Of a DNA stretch of 64,000 nucleotides, positions 1-13,092 are shown piece by piece. The DNA is taken from NCBI GenBank assembly GCA_029216955.1, contig JANAVB010005598.1, positions 62,001 through 126,000 of the forward strand, given 5' to 3'. The stretch comes from Iris pallida (lineage: Eukaryota > Streptophyta > Magnoliopsida > Asparagales > Iridaceae). Numbering within the stretch: the stretch's first letter is position 1; every line of letters begins with the position of its first letter. The notes beneath the pieces are model-generated. The model was not told the origin of the DNA and made no database searches. It worked only from the letters and a program-made list of their open reading frames with translations. The position numbers and the translations under genes were made by a program.

Positions 1-1434
1 GCGTCACGCCAATCGGGACGACGTGGTCGCGAACCGAAGGCATCGAAAGCTGCGTAATGGCTTCGTGGTCGTGTGGGCTTTGGCGGAATTCAAATTGGTC
101 GCGTGTGCGCGACGAATTTGATGCGTATCCGTCAAAATTTACCGTATCGTGCACTTTGCAAATTCTCCAATTACTTTGTGCATGCTCGTCAGATCGAGAC
201 GAAACTTACGCCAACAGAACCGTATCATTTTTTTGGTCCTGTATGCCAAGTTTGGTCCGATTCTGAGACCGTTGATAAAATCACCGTTTTGCGGGCCCCA
301 CGGTCCCACTCAATGGGCGATTTTGTGCACGGCCTGCCGGAATCCAACTTTGGACATACGGTTGGGTTCATATCGGAAAACTGAATCCGTAGACATGTAG
401 TTTGACGACTTTAGAGACCGTTGACTCTGGCACGCTTTTCGGTGCAAAGCGGGTCCAACGGCGGACATCGTTTTGGCCCAAAAATTATCGTTTTGCCCCT
501 GTGTCCAGAATTGGACTTAAGGATAGGCAATTCTAGCTAATTGGACTATTCTGAGATTATTGGTATTGTTTATTTTAGCTTTCGTGGACTGTTGTACGGG
601 TTTTGACTATAGTGGCACATTGAGTAGTTCAGATTGTCGGTTTCACCAGCAGAGGACCACAGGCGAGTACAGTTTATTGTTTGTATTTCGATATTGATCT
701 TTACTATATTTCATTGATTAGTCATTGGTTATGTGATTTTTATACTCTATTATAAATTATTGAGTCGGGAATGAGAAGTACCAAGGATGTGTGATCAGAC
801 CGTAGACATTGTAGATATCGTAGACATTATTTATTTTATGCAGTAGATATCGTAGACATTGTTTATTTTATGTAGTAGACATCGTAGACAGTGTTTATAT
901 TCTGCAAGTAGATATCGTAGACCGTGCGGTGTAGCACCCCAGACCGATCACATGTCAAAGGTACTTCTAACGGTGGAAAAGTATATTGGTCTATTTATTA
1001 CTATTGATTTTCTTACGGCTTTACTGTTTATTTTCAAACCCATGATTGATGTCTAACCTTTGTTTTATAGTCATTTTCTCTATTTGAAATTGCATTCAGT
1101 GAATTGTGCTCGTTCCATTCCTGACTGGAAACCAACATTTTCAGGTTAGCCGTGGATTCATTTAGCTTGGGGAGTGACGGGAATACTTGCAGACAAAGGC
1201 CTAGAGACTAGCTAGATAGTTGAGTTGTAGTCATTCAAATATTTGTACAAGTTTATATTTTTCTGCAAATGTAAAACTTGTGATCTTTGTAAATTAAATT
1301 AATTATGTGATTGAGCATTATTTGTGATTTGATCTTCATGGCCGTGACAGCGTTCTACCGCCGACACTGCGGCATAGGCTGGCTTGGACACGTCTCGTAT
1401 CCGTTTAAAAAAAAAATGGGTACGGGTCGTGACA
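1..1434 (+). repeat. 5' LTR (3' part only), non-autonomous LTR element 1
   Basis: The stretch is nearly identical to 7477-8929, so it is the end of the left LTR; its beginning lies outside the window. It ends in GTCGTGACA. Near 799-925 it has short tandem repeats built on 'gtagacattgtagatatc', and the right copy has one more unit. A dyad (1355-1377) lies near the U5 end. No coding potential is visible. Similarity to the right LTR is high (a handful of substitutions plus one repeat-unit indel), which suggests a fairly young insertion. Confidence 0.9.
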
Positions 1435-1442
1435 AGTTTTTG

Positions 1443-1460
1443 TGGTGGCCTATGCAGGTC
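1443..1460 (+). promoter_or_regulatory. Primer-binding site, tRNA-Ile-like (element 1)
   Basis: TGGTGGCCTATGCAGGTC begins 8 nt after the LTR end. It starts with TGG (pairs with CCA) and its complement has the geometry of a tRNA 3' end: GACCTGC as T-stem part, then ATAGGCC acceptor strand, A, CCA. From memory it fits plant tRNA-Ile(AAU) with one or two mismatches. The same 18-mer, with at most one change, occurs in two other families here (14391-14408 and 54973-54990, both on the minus strand). Confidence 0.7.
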
Positions 1461-4400
1461 AGTCTTCGCAAATCATGCGAACTCGTGATAGTACTTTAGT
1501 TAGTTGTACTATTGCGAGCCTGCGACTAGAAAATGCTCATTCACGAATTAGAAATTAATTTAATTTACGAGAATGACTAGGACTAGGAGTCCCTTATACA
1601 AATTTACCGATGGATAGTCTAGGCCATACAATTTAGATGAGGAGTTATTAATTCTGATAGTTTGTCAGATCCTCGTAGATACACTATTACCTCTTGATTT
1701 AACGATATGATCCAATGTGGATAGATTATTCACTTGGTGAGATCGGGCTTCCTAGGATTGAAGATCTAACTTTGAAAAAATTGTTCAGTTCCTCCTTTGG
1801 CCCCTTGGATATCATCTCCATACCCTTGTCCAAATTGCCTTTTTAGTTCATATTTTACCCTAAGAATTATTATTATTATTATTTTTATATATAAATTCTG
1901 ATTATGTTACCCATGTATAAACCTCGAGTTAGGTTCGAATCAAGTTTTTCCTCAAAGGCTTGGGCACATATGAAATAGATACTAGGATATTTGTATTTCT
2001 GTCTTCGATTATTCCTCCATGTTAAACCTTTTTATGTTAAAGGGTTGTGAACAATAGACAAATACCTACGCCCTATTTCATAGTCAACATGTTCGAATCT
2101 CTAGAAGCTCATGAATTCTTACAAATTTAGTTAAAAGAATGTTAGTTAACTCATAATGGCAGGACAGCAGCGCACTGTCGCCAGTTAATTGAATTTTGGA
2201 GACTATGGATACACTGCAGCCAGCAGCGCACTGGCGAGACACAACCCCTAGAGGTGAAATTAGTTAAGAAAATATAGGTGATGGGATATTGCCAAAACTA
2301 TGGCTAGTGGTCCTCTCTTTGATCGCCGTTACCCTTGAGTCAATATTGGATAGGGTTAAGAAGTGTTTGACTTCGTATCATATTTGAGTTACGAAACCAA
2401 GGGTTTACCACAGCCCGAGTATACGGACGAGGCGTAGTCCTCGGTGAAATAACTTCAGGCGTGATTACAAGTTTAGGATACAATGGAGGATAGGGAAATG
2501 CCCTGTACGTTCCTTGAGATCCAAAGCCAATATTAGTGGAAGTTCTGCAAGTTGAGTAGCATGCCTCCCAACCTAGCATTCCGCGGTCCTTGTGCCCTAT
2601 TGACGAGAATTAACTGACACTAATAGGTTTACCTGGAATATAGAATTTAGAAGTCCATAATCCATTGGTTGACCAAGGTCTTATGAATAAGAAGGTAGTA
2701 GGATGACCGTATAAGCAAGAACATCGGGTAAGGTTTTGATTCTCACAAAATCCGAACTACTTGTGCTTTCTTCCAAAAATCTCGCCTATTCATATTTTGA
2801 CTATTTTGACCAATGCCGCTATTACAGCCTAGTTTTGCAAGCTTACTCTTTTATCGAGCTTGATTCAAGACATATATTTATTGGGGACGCCCACTAACAT
2901 ATTGTCTAATCAGAATCAGTGTATTATGGTCTGATCAACCATGATGCATTTGGTTCGCACTTCATTTAATTATCCTACGTGGATTGAGATGTAGAGGTAT
3001 CTAGGGTCTCATCCGCGACTGCATTGACAATTCCTCTTAAATTATATGTTCGCCCTTGAATCACGACCTTGTATTCAATAACATCTCCCTTGAATTCTTT
3101 ATTGTTCTTGTCTATCACCGATTTGGAAAGACGGAAGCTCGTGATGGTACAGAGTATTCCCATGACTATGATAATGGTAGGCACAAGTGTAGCTACCATC
3201 GGCCTATCATGTGATTGAGTTACTCGTTCCCCATCGACCCTCAAACTAATAATGATACTTTCGAGCTATCTGAATTTGAGAACGATTAAGGTTTTACCTT
3301 TAGGCAGAACGCCAACCTAGGAGACTAGCTATACTCAAGAAACCAAATGTTGTGAGTCTCTAACTATTGCTGGAAGCTTGCCTTAACTAGCAATCCTTAA
3401 GCCTTGAACCAACCCTTCCTCGATCGAAGCCCATAGTTAGACATGAGATGAGTGGACAATAGGGTAATCATTTACCGTGACACTCCTCCCGAGATTGGTT
3501 TCCAACAAATATGACTCTAGTTATGTAAATGTTTGATACTAAAACCTAACTAGTGTTGGAACACCAGTCACTTGTTTAGCTAATACCATAGATTAAATAC
3601 CCTGTCAAATTGTGATATACCAGTTGTCAACAACAACGCATGATCACTACAACCCATACCACTGGAACCCTTATGACAATAGTCTGACAGGTTTGACACA
3701 AATAGAAATTCACAGTTCAGTTGTTAGAATTCTTTTCTTGTGATGTGCCTTAGAGTTGGTTACCCCGTCGATAACTCTTGTATACTATGGGCGAGTATGT
3801 CATTCTATTTTATCGACCGTGTGTCATTGTACACACTCATTTTTCAATTATTGAGGAACAATCTTTGATTTGACTTATATCTACCATGTTCCGTTACGTC
3901 GTACCTTGTTCTTTATTACCGAGAATCGAGGTACAATACCCGGACCTAGAATCCTTCTAACCTCATTATTCCTAAGACCATGACTTAATTTCTAAGGTGG
4001 GTAGACTGAACGCCTTCTAAAATTTTGGGATATATGAGGATTACTGACTGATTTAAATAATTTCTTTAGGAGGATAATTAGTGTCCCATGGACTCCCACT
4101 TTCCATCTAGATCATCTTATGTCCCTGACTTTGTCACTAACATTCGGAGCACGAGACCAGCTGTTACCTTCCAACAAAGTTCATATGCAAGATCTAGACG
4201 AGTCCTCCTTCATCTAGGTATATCATGTCCCACTCAAACACGTCCTCTTGTACTCTATTTTTATGGTACGATTTTCAGGACGCAAGGACTAGCTATAACC
4301 CATACCATAATACCCGTATACTTTCCGACCACAAATAGAGACTCAACCTCGACTCGAACCTTCGACCCAATATATGGTTGTGATCTACTCGAAGCCCACT

Positions 4401-5803
4401 ACGCACATGTCACTAGTGTGCCACTCAATTGTGTCATCTCGTGCTACTTAAACACAGAAGTCACCGAAGAAGCATTTTTGGGCTTTAGGAACCTAGCGAA
4501 CCAATCCGACTGCCCATCTAGCTCAATCACTCGGGTGAAAACTGTTCTAGGATTATCCTAACCTAGCAGTAATAGTTTACCATTGGGAGCTAGACCAGTC
4601 AATAGAGACTGAAATCCGAGGTTCATCTAACCAACGATTGATGTCCAATTAGGAAATCCATTAATGCCCAGTAAGAACCCATCCATGCATACCCCTATAT
4701 TCGACTATAAAGCCGAACCATTTGAAATAGGTCCTTATACCTATCATATAATCTTCACCTCTTAGAGTGCGATGTCATTTGTAACCCTTATTCCATCTAC
4801 CTAGAAGTCGCGATACGATCATGTATTGTATTTTATCCCTTACTCGTGCGTTTAAATAACCACGGGAAAGATCACGATCTTGATTTCTCAAAATTCTGTT
4901 CTATTATGGAACTGTTTAGATAAATTTCGAGAACGGGACTTATGTAGTGTACGAATTGCAAGCCACTCTAAGAGGCGAAGGGTGCTTCGATTTAGCGAGT
5001 GACTAGACTAGAGTAGCCACTTTAGCAAACAAGTCTATGGTTCGTAAACCTTCTTTGTATCCGCATCATTGGATACTCTCTACCGTCCTGGAATTTTACA
5101 CTTGCTCCTGATTATTCTTCCTTATCTTCCTGTTCTTCCTATTTCGGGACGATGAAAGGTCATGTTTATTAGAATTTACCAATATCTACTAGCTACTTGG
5201 TAAATTATTGCCTGTTAGATTTCAGGTTGTTCGATAAATATGAGAGGATTATGGTGGCCATAAGCAGTATATATACCTATTGGTAGCAATTTTAGCAATT
5301 AGTTGGAAGATTATAAAGTTTTAGTAACATGAGATTTGAGGGAGTAGTATGACCAAAGGTGGGTAGAAGTCCTCGGAGTTACGTAGTTACAAATGTCTAG
5401 GAGGAGGATATAAACTATTTTCGAAGGATTAAATTTAAGAGGATTTAGGTTAAGGTAGACTTTCTTGTTGAACTTTAAGGAATAGTTATGAATTAGAATT
5501 TCGAGGAAGAAATTTCTAAGGTGGGTAGAGTCTTCGTTGGACGAATTAGCTTTGGAGTCATTGCTACCTTTAGTGTCGAATTTTTGAGCGGTGTAGAGCA
5601 TTTTGGAATTCAAGACCGTAGCCAAGATTCAAACCACAAGTCGTCTCTCTACTCCTCTTATTTTTACCATAGTTGATCAATCTTCTATTTGAGGAACTTT
5701 TCGGTATATCTACTTGATCAATGCTTCTTACCATTTTTCCTACCTCTTCACCAAGCAACCAAGCCTGTCTATCTTGGTAGTCCTCAAATTCGAGGACGAA
5801 TTT

Positions 5804-5823
5804 ATTTCTAAGGTGGGTAGATT
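5804..5823 (+). promoter_or_regulatory. Polypurine tract region before the 3' LTR, element 1
   Basis: The sequence 'attcgaggacgaattt' (5788-5803) followed by 'atttctaaggtgggtaga' stands directly before TGTAACCCC. The 'tcgaggacgaa' block upstream of the 3' LTR is typical of plant Tekay/Del-type chromoviruses. Versions of the same tract occur further inside at about 3987-4005, 5354-5367 and 5511-5529. Confidence 0.75.
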
Positions 5824-6691
5824 TGTAACCCCTCTTCCCGAATCTTGAATTTTATTATTTATTTATTTATTTTTGGCTTTAAATATTTCTAAATAGTAAA
5901 TAACTTTCATTTTAAGGTTCTATTCTAGATATTTTGATTGACGGAAGAGTTTGTCAAGTTATTAAACAATTTTTTGTATTTATAGAAAAAATATTCTGGA
6001 ATTGTTGTATCAACTATTATTTTTATTAAATTTTGATATTTATACTAGAAAAGTACTTGGTAGACTACTATCAATTATTTTAAAGAATTAATTTTATGAT
6101 TTTCTGTTAGAAATACCATTTGATAATATTTAGATATTATTTCCAATTCCTATTATGAGGAAACTTCAAGTTAGATTGATTTGTAATTATATGCTTTAAA
6201 ATAAGAATTAATATTAATGATTTGTATTTATATGATTAAATTGAATGTTAATTAGAATTATTGTAGTAATCAATTTTTGATTAAGATTTAAATAAATTAA
6301 TGTTATCGAGTATATGTATATATATAATACATAAAGTGTATGTGTATATATGTAAATATATATATGGTATATGTATACGTATAGGAAAATATAGGGATAT
6401 ATATATTTTGTGTAAATATTTGTATATGTGTGTATATACAGATAATTATAAAGATAAATATTTGTGTGTAAATATATATATACATAGATATTATATATAC
6501 TAATATCTATATAGATATTATATATATATGAGGATGTGATACTAGTAGGTAATATAAATAGAAAGGGAACCATCACTGTTCCGGGAATTAAGTAGCAAAC
6601 CCATTCAAACCGCCCCCCCCCCCCCGTCTAATGTACAACCGAACACAGCCAGGCCGAGCTCTTACACCCCCACAGCTATAGTATTGACCAT

Positions 6692-6717
6692 GAGATATTG
6701 GTGGGGACCAATATCTC
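6692..6717. repeat. Perfect 11-bp hairpin in LTR U3
   Basis: GAGATATTGGT, a GGGG loop, then its exact reverse complement. It lies about 200 bp upstream of the TATA box of the LTR. Its role is unknown; it may be a regulatory dyad. Confidence 0.7.
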
Positions 6718-6900
6718 GTGAGTCTCACAACTCATCAAACCCGTGCGCAAATTTTTCCAGCCCAGCTCTCGGCTAGCAACCACCATGCGTGCACAATAGA
6801 ACAGTCGAACCCGAGTCCAAGCATGTGAATTCCCACATCAGTAGAGAAGCCAGGCCGAGCCTGGGCTTCCACCCCAGAACCCGAACGTGAACCCCGTTCA

Positions 6901-6912
6901 GTATAAATATAT
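6901..6912 (+). promoter_or_regulatory. TATA box of LTR element 1
   Basis: GTATAAATATATC in U3 is followed about 30 bp later by the likely start of R. This is the only good TATA context in the central LTR. The transcription start itself cannot be read from the sequence. Confidence 0.55.
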
Positions 6913-9900
6913 CGAATGCATAGAGTTCGAGAGGTCGATCAAACCCTAAAACTCGAGCAAAACTCGACGCCACCACCACCCACCGACCCTGGCGACCAAC
7001 CCCGCCGCCGCGCGAGCGCCGGAGCCGACCGTGCGCGCGCGCGAACGACTGTAACGGGACAGAGCAGCGGCAGCAGTACATGATGCAACGTCAACTTCGC
7101 AGGTATCCCACGCTCTCATATCGTCATGGTTTCTCGAACCAATTGGTTCGATAGGAAGACAACATATACGACTCCCTATCCCTTCAAATAGTTTGAATTT
7201 AGGTACCCTAGGTTGCCCGATAAAGCGACACGAACTTTGACGAAAAACTGATCCAAATCAGAACAGTTTTCTAGTCGAAACCCTCATGTTTAGAGATGGA
7301 TTCTGATCAACCAGTTAAGAATTTTAGAAAAATATTTGAAGAGACTTTTAGACAACATATAGGTCTTCATCACCCTTTTTGTGGATTCGGAAATCATTGA
7401 CTACGCGTCGAGAAATCGAATCCCAAAGTTTTCCAAAAACCTGTTTTGAAAACACTGAAATTGTTCCACACGACGTGCGTCACGCCAATCGGGACGACGT
7501 GGTCGCGAACCGAAGGCATCGAAAGCTGCGTAACAGCTTCGTGGTAGTGTGGGCTTTGGCGGAATTCAAATTGGTCGCGTGTGCGCGACGAATTTGATGC
7601 GTATCCGTCGAAATTCACCGTATCGTGCACTTTGCAAATTCTTCAATTACTTTGTGCACGCTCGTCAGATCGAGACGAAACTTGTGCCAACAGAACCGTA
7701 TCATTTTTCTGGTCCTGTATGCCAAGTTTGGTCCGATTCTGAGACCGTTGATAAAATTACCGTTTTGCGGGCCCCACGGTCCCACTCAATGGGCGATTTT
7801 GTGCACGGCCTGCCGAAATCCAACTTTGGACATACGGTTGGGTTCATATCAGAAAACTGAATCCGTAGACATGTAGTTTGACGACTTTAGAGACCGTTAA
7901 CTCTGGCACGCTTTTCGGTGCAAAGCGGGTCCAACGGCGGACATCGTTTTGGCCCAAAAATTACCGTTTTGCCCCTGTGTCCAGAATTGGACTTAAGGAC
8001 AGGCAATCCTAGCTAATTGGACTATTCTGAGATTATTGGTATTGTTTATTTTAGCTTCCATGGACTGTTGTACGGGTTTTGAGTATAGTGGCACATTGAG
8101 TAGTTCAGATTGTCGGTTTCACCAGCAGAGGACCACAGGCGAGTACAGTTTATTGTTTGCATTTCGATATTGATCTTTACTATATTTCATTGATTAGTCA
8201 TTGGTTATGTGATTTTTATACTCTATTATAAATTATTGAGTCGGGAATGAGAAGTACCAAGGATGTGTGATCAGACCGTAGACATTGTAGATATCGTAGA
8301 CATTGTAGATATCGTAGACATTGTTGATTTTATGCAGTAGACAACGTAGACATTGTTTATTTTATGCAGTAGACATCGTAGACAGTGTTTATATTCTGCA
8401 AGTAGATATCGTAGACCGTGCGGTGTAGCACCCCAGACCGATCACATGTCAAAGGTACTTCTAACGGTGGAAAAGTATATTGGTCTATTTATTACTATTG
8501 ATTTTCTTACGGCTTTACTGTTTATTTTCAAACCCATGATTGATGTCTAACCTTTGTTTTATAGTCATTTTCTCTATTTGAAATTGCATTCAATGAATTG
8601 TGCTCGTTCCATTCCTGACTGGAAACCAACATTTTCAGGTTAGCCGTGGATTCATTTAGCTTGGGGAGTGACGGGAATACTTGCAGACAAAGGCCTAGAG
8701 ACTAGCTAGATAGTTGAGTTGTAGTCATTCAAATATTTGTACAAGTTTATATTTTTCTGCAAATGTAAAACTTGTGATCTTTGTAAATTAAATTAATTAT
8801 GTGATTGAGCATTATTTGTGATTTGATCTTCATGGCCGTGACAGCGTTCTACCGCCGACACTGCGGCGTAGGCTGGCTTGGACACGTCTCGTATCCGTTT
8901 AAAAAAAAAAATGGGTGCGGGTCGTGACAGATCCACAGGGTCGGTCACAGGCAATCTGGGAACAATCCAGGGTTGGTCAGGCCAACCGTAGCAAGTACCA
9001 GAAAGGAAGGCTCAAGGGCTGGCGAAGAAAAGCCAGCAGGATAAAATATAACATGAATAACATATATGAACAGTAAAAGAGGGTAAAGGATCGTACGATA
9101 TCAACGCATGATTACAAAATAAGACAGCAATCCAACAACTAATACGTAAGTAACCAACAATTATCACAGTCAGCCTAACATCCACTAATGCTTACATCGC
9201 CAACTAGAACTCGTAGTTTGTCATCGGAACAGTAACCCACGCCTATATTAAACAAGAACAAGGGAATGAATTATCGCGCCGGGACAATGGTACGTGCCAG
9301 CCGCTTAGCAAGCAACAAATCATACAATTTAGGTGAATAAGCGGCTAATCAAATGTCTACGGCTATCTATGTGGAGGTTTGGTTACCCCAACAATGCAAT
9401 ATAAGAATCCTCAGATCGTGCTATGTCCAACAGGGCTAACATGGCCAAATAATAATGCATAGCACATGGATAAGCACCGGTCCCTCAAAGGCAACCGTGT
9501 GGAACTGATCAATCATATGGTAGTACATATAGTAGTCAGATACTGCCATCCACTATTGTGGACGATAAAAATATCCGGGGCGGTCAGTCTTGCGCCAGAC
9601 AGGTAATCATAACACCTGTGGCGGCTACCATGCACGATCTCTAGATTCTGCTCCCTCCCAATGCTTCTACCATCTTTAGTTGCCTAGATTAATGCAACAT
9701 TTATCTGAAATCACATGCCGCAGTCACATGCTCATCCTCCTAGATGTCGTATCTCAGTACGGGTACACTAAGTACGAATCCACCTCGACACTAAAATTTT
9801 CAAATCTGGATTCATTCTTAGTGTAATACAGCAAGCAGTCAATCAGTCCTAACCACGCTAAAACTACAGGCCAACTATCATGTCCGTGTTAGAAGATGAA

Positions 9901-11689
9901 AGCACTGTCATATAATACATAGAATCATGTAGCACCTCAGTGCTCATAGAATAGCACCTCAGTACACACGTAGGATAGCACCTTAGTGCACACATAGAGT
10001 GATACCAATACGGGTACAAGTAGTCAAGTCAGAAACCTGGTTAATCGGTCAATCGCATTAAATCCTCTGTCCACCTCAAGGCAGGGGTATCAGGTCAAGT
10101 ACATGGTCGGAATCTCTACTATAATAGCATCTCAAGTACACATGGGGGTCTACAGCTCTAATCATCAAGTCGGTCTACCCACCGGATTAATCTATCAATA
10201 CTCTTCCCATCCCCGATGGAATAAATATCATATCAGGAAAATACGATCACTTGGTACAAGGCTAATCACAATAGACGATGCTAGGCCCTCTGGCTCACAA
10301 GAATCCTCCGAGTCAATGATCACAGTTTATCAGCAACTAAGTCTCCCAACTACCGGGATACAACAATGGTACCAGGTTTTGGACGCTTAGGAAGTCGAAT
10401 AAAAATCATATATCGATATCCTCGTTCTCTTCCTTGTTCCGTGAAACATTCGCACAATAATCAAACTCCAGGAATCCAATGAGTCTACCAATACATTATT
10501 CCAGATCAATCCTGCAATAATACGCAATCTAAATATTTCCAAGGTCACAATTCCGATACATAAGACAACTGTCAGCCCTATCTGGCTATACTAGGAAACT
10601 CATAGAATGAATGGTCAGGGTACAAGAGTTTATTAATTAATGCCACCAAAAAATGGCAAAGATTACATGAACCACTCTGGAACAGATCTACAACCCTTAA
10701 ACCAAACAAGGACCAAGGTTGCAGACCATCTCCCGAGTGGAACCGTGCTACTTACGCTATCCGACGAACAAGACATGTCAAGTAACTAGGCGACTAATCT
10801 AGTCAGGAGTCTACCTAGCAGGTACTGAGATCAAGAAATACTATACTACAATAAATGTGCATGAGTCTAGTTCAGCAACCAAAGGAACGGTTCTGACCAA
10901 ATTTTCGAACCAAATTTCTGACCGGTAATTCTGGAAAAATTCGGTAGAGTCTCATTTGTATTCTGGATGGGAGCACCCAGCGAATTGGGGCTAAATCCAC
11001 TTGGCGCAACCCGCCGTAGAATCGCATGATAAGAACACTAAGTCTCAGCTTCCAGCAGCGCTATAATGCGTACTGTAAACCAAACCATAGTCGAGAATAC
11101 TAAGTCTCGACCTCCATTAGCACTACGATGCGTATTGGGCGCCAAGCCAACACATACAACAAGAATTGCCATGCAGGGCACATCACGGACCTACAGTCCT
11201 ATCCAAGCCATAAACACAGTCACAAAAATAGCTAGCCAAAGCTGTTACCCGACCGCGAGTCAGACACGGGGCATATGGGGATAGTCCATACTCGTGAGTC
11301 ATGCTTGTGTCCTCAGAGGTATGGATGACCTGTCCGATTTGTCCAATACAGCCTAACCCGGTATCGAACCAAGCTATCCTAAGTTATCATCGTGGCAGTT
11401 CTACTACTATGCTACACTACTCATGGTTATACATTTGCAATTTTAATTAATTAAATATAATAAAATCTCGGAGAGAGGGTAAGAGCCGTCGATGAGTAAG
11501 GGGTACTTGCCTAGAGGGCTAGGCTAGGTAAGCCAGGCTTCGGCGACCGGGATCCAAGGTAGCACGTCCATCAGAGATCCTCAGAATACACAATAAACAA
11601 TCATTAGCATATAATAACAAATTAATGACAGGAAACACAAGGATGGCAGAAGGCTATACTGTGTAGGTTTTGCAAGAGCTGGCACAGAA

Positions 11690-12200
11690 ACTGAGGCACG
11701 CAGATCGATACGGACACGCAAACTGAAATGTGCACGTAAATTGAGACACATACGAGAATCAATATGACACAAGGATCGAGACAAATGAAAAACATAACGT
11801 GCACATAAATTGAGACATGCACGTAGATCGATTCGGGCACGCAAACTGAGACGTGCACGTAGATCGAGGGATCCCGAATATCAGGATGCCGCACGAATCA
11901 ACGTAACATGTAAATCGAGGCGCACATACGAATCGAGACGACACGAAGTCCAAGGTGGCACGCAAACTAATACGGCATACAAATTGGTACATGCATGCAA
12001 ATCAGTGCGACACAAACCACGAGGTAGGCACAAAGGCCGAGACACGAAAATTGAGACCGCGTAAAGCGAGATGGCACGTTGCCCGAGGCAGTACGGGGCT
12101 CGAGGCATCCCGCTGCCCAAGGCAGCACGTGTACCGAGGCAGCACAAAAATTGAAACAGACACGTACACCAAGGTGCACTCGTTCCGAAGTGCACAGGAA
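11690..12200. repeat. Degenerate ~20-bp minisatellite inside the LTR
   Basis: Loose repeats of the type 'gcacgtaaatcgagac' / 'gcacgtagatcgag' recur every 18-22 bp. They cause the long minus-strand open frames rich in Leu-Arg-Ala repeats, which I do not regard as genes. Equivalent blocks occur in both other copies of the LTR (about 17500-18000 and 43640-44190). Confidence 0.65.
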
Positions 12201-12827
12201 ACGAGGGCACACTGCCCGAAGGGCACGCATGCCGAGGGGATACTGCTCGAGGCTGGTGCTGTCCCCGAGCACGGCGACCGAAGGAAAGAAGAAAAAGTGG
12301 GAGGCAGAGGATCTTGAGGAGCCGTCGGGAAAGCTCGACGGGAGGGCTCGACGGGGGAGAGGGGGGCTCGGCCAGGCGGTCGACCGCTGGTAGAGGAGAA
12401 CGGAAAGCAAAGCGGTCGGGGCTCGCGGCGGCCACAGGGGAAAGGGGAGGCAACGATGATGGTGGTGGCGGCTGTGGATGTAGTGGTGGTGGCGCTCGTG
12501 GGTGATGGCGACGAAGGCGGTGGTATCGGCCATGGAAATGGTGGCAGATGAAGACGACGACGACGACGAGGGTGGTGGTCGTGGAAGTGGTGGTGAAGAT
12601 GGTGCATGCGGTGGTGCCGGCTAAGGGACGACGGTAGCGCCGGATGGTGGAGGCCGGGAATGAGAGTGGGAGGTCGAGAGTGAGGAAGAGAAGTGAGCTG
12701 TGAGAGAGAGAGGGAAATGAGAAAGGGGGAGGGGGCGGCTGTGTGTGAGGAGAGAGGAAAAGGGAGAGTTGGGGGTTATGTTAGGGTTTGTGTTAGGTTT
12801 TATTGGAAAATAATAATAATAAATAAC

Positions 12828-12887
<60 letters not shown>
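12828..12887. repeat. (AAT)n microsatellite
   Basis: About 20 uninterrupted AAT units, preceded by shorter interrupted ones. The run lies at the same place as in the sister LTR (18635-18706); the third copy has only a short version near 44830-44860. Confidence 0.95.
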
Positions 12888-12888
<1 letters not shown>

Positions 12889-13092
12889 GAAAGCTAATCA
12901 AATGAACTCCAATAATAATAATAAAATAATATTAATAACAATTCAATAGAGACAATAATCAAATGTAGGCCTAAACAACTATGGCCAACCAAAGTCCATA
13001 AAATAAATAAAATTTGAAACAAAAACAAAATGAAAAAAATTACCAAATGTCAAGTACAGTCATATACCTATTTTCAAAATTGGGATGTGATA

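Larger units (their letters stand above)
1435..5823 (+). mobile_element. Interior of LTR element 1, no recognisable gag or pol
   Basis: This 4.4 kb lies between the two LTRs. All frames are broken by stops, and I recognise no gag zinc knuckle, protease, reverse transcriptase, RNase H or integrase motif. The longest plus-strand frame (4088-4561, 157 codons) resembles nothing I know. The segment keeps the signals needed in cis: a primer-binding site at the left and a polypurine tract at the right. It is best described as a LARD-like non-autonomous interior. Confidence 0.8.
5824..8929 (+). repeat. 3' LTR of non-autonomous LTR element 1 (3.1 kb)
   Basis: The LTR begins TGTAACCCC after the purine tract and ends GTCGTGACA. 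From 7477 on it matches window positions 1-1434. U3 is AT-rich (6200-6530, TA-rich), has a C-run at about 6613-6625, an 11-bp hairpin at 6692-6717 and a TATA box near 6902. U5 has the 'gtagacat' repeats (about 8275-8415) and the terminal dyad (8849-8871). The next bases, gatcc, are the probable target duplication: the equivalent 'aagatccaca' is uninterrupted at about 14736 and 40906 in the related LTRs. Confidence 0.9.
8930..13092 (-). repeat. 3' LTR (interrupted) of large-LTR element 2
   Basis: The stretch aligns throughout with 14738-18890 and with the solo LTR 40906-45092. The first 320 bp or so (equivalent to 14418-14737) must lie left of element 1, which interrupted this LTR. On the minus strand the LTR starts at 13092; the expected TG is mutated to TA. 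It contains 27-bp 'agcacctcagtgcacac' tandem repeats (about 9931-10000), a degenerate minisatellite (11690-12200), a GC-rich stretch (12230-12620) and an (AAT)n run. Confidence 0.85.

Noticed and set aside
4088..4561. 157-codon frame in the interior of element 1
   Set aside because: No recognisable motif, no neighbouring retroelement domain, sequence composition like the surroundings.
6214..6576. Tyr/Ile-rich frames on both strands
   Set aside because: Produced by TA-rich low-complexity sequence in the LTR U3.
11581..12607. Several overlapping minus-strand open frames up to 201 codons in the large LTR
   Set aside because: They coincide with the degenerate minisatellite and GC-rich LTR part, are Leu/Arg/Ala/Pro repeats in several frames at once, and are not conserved in the sister LTRs.
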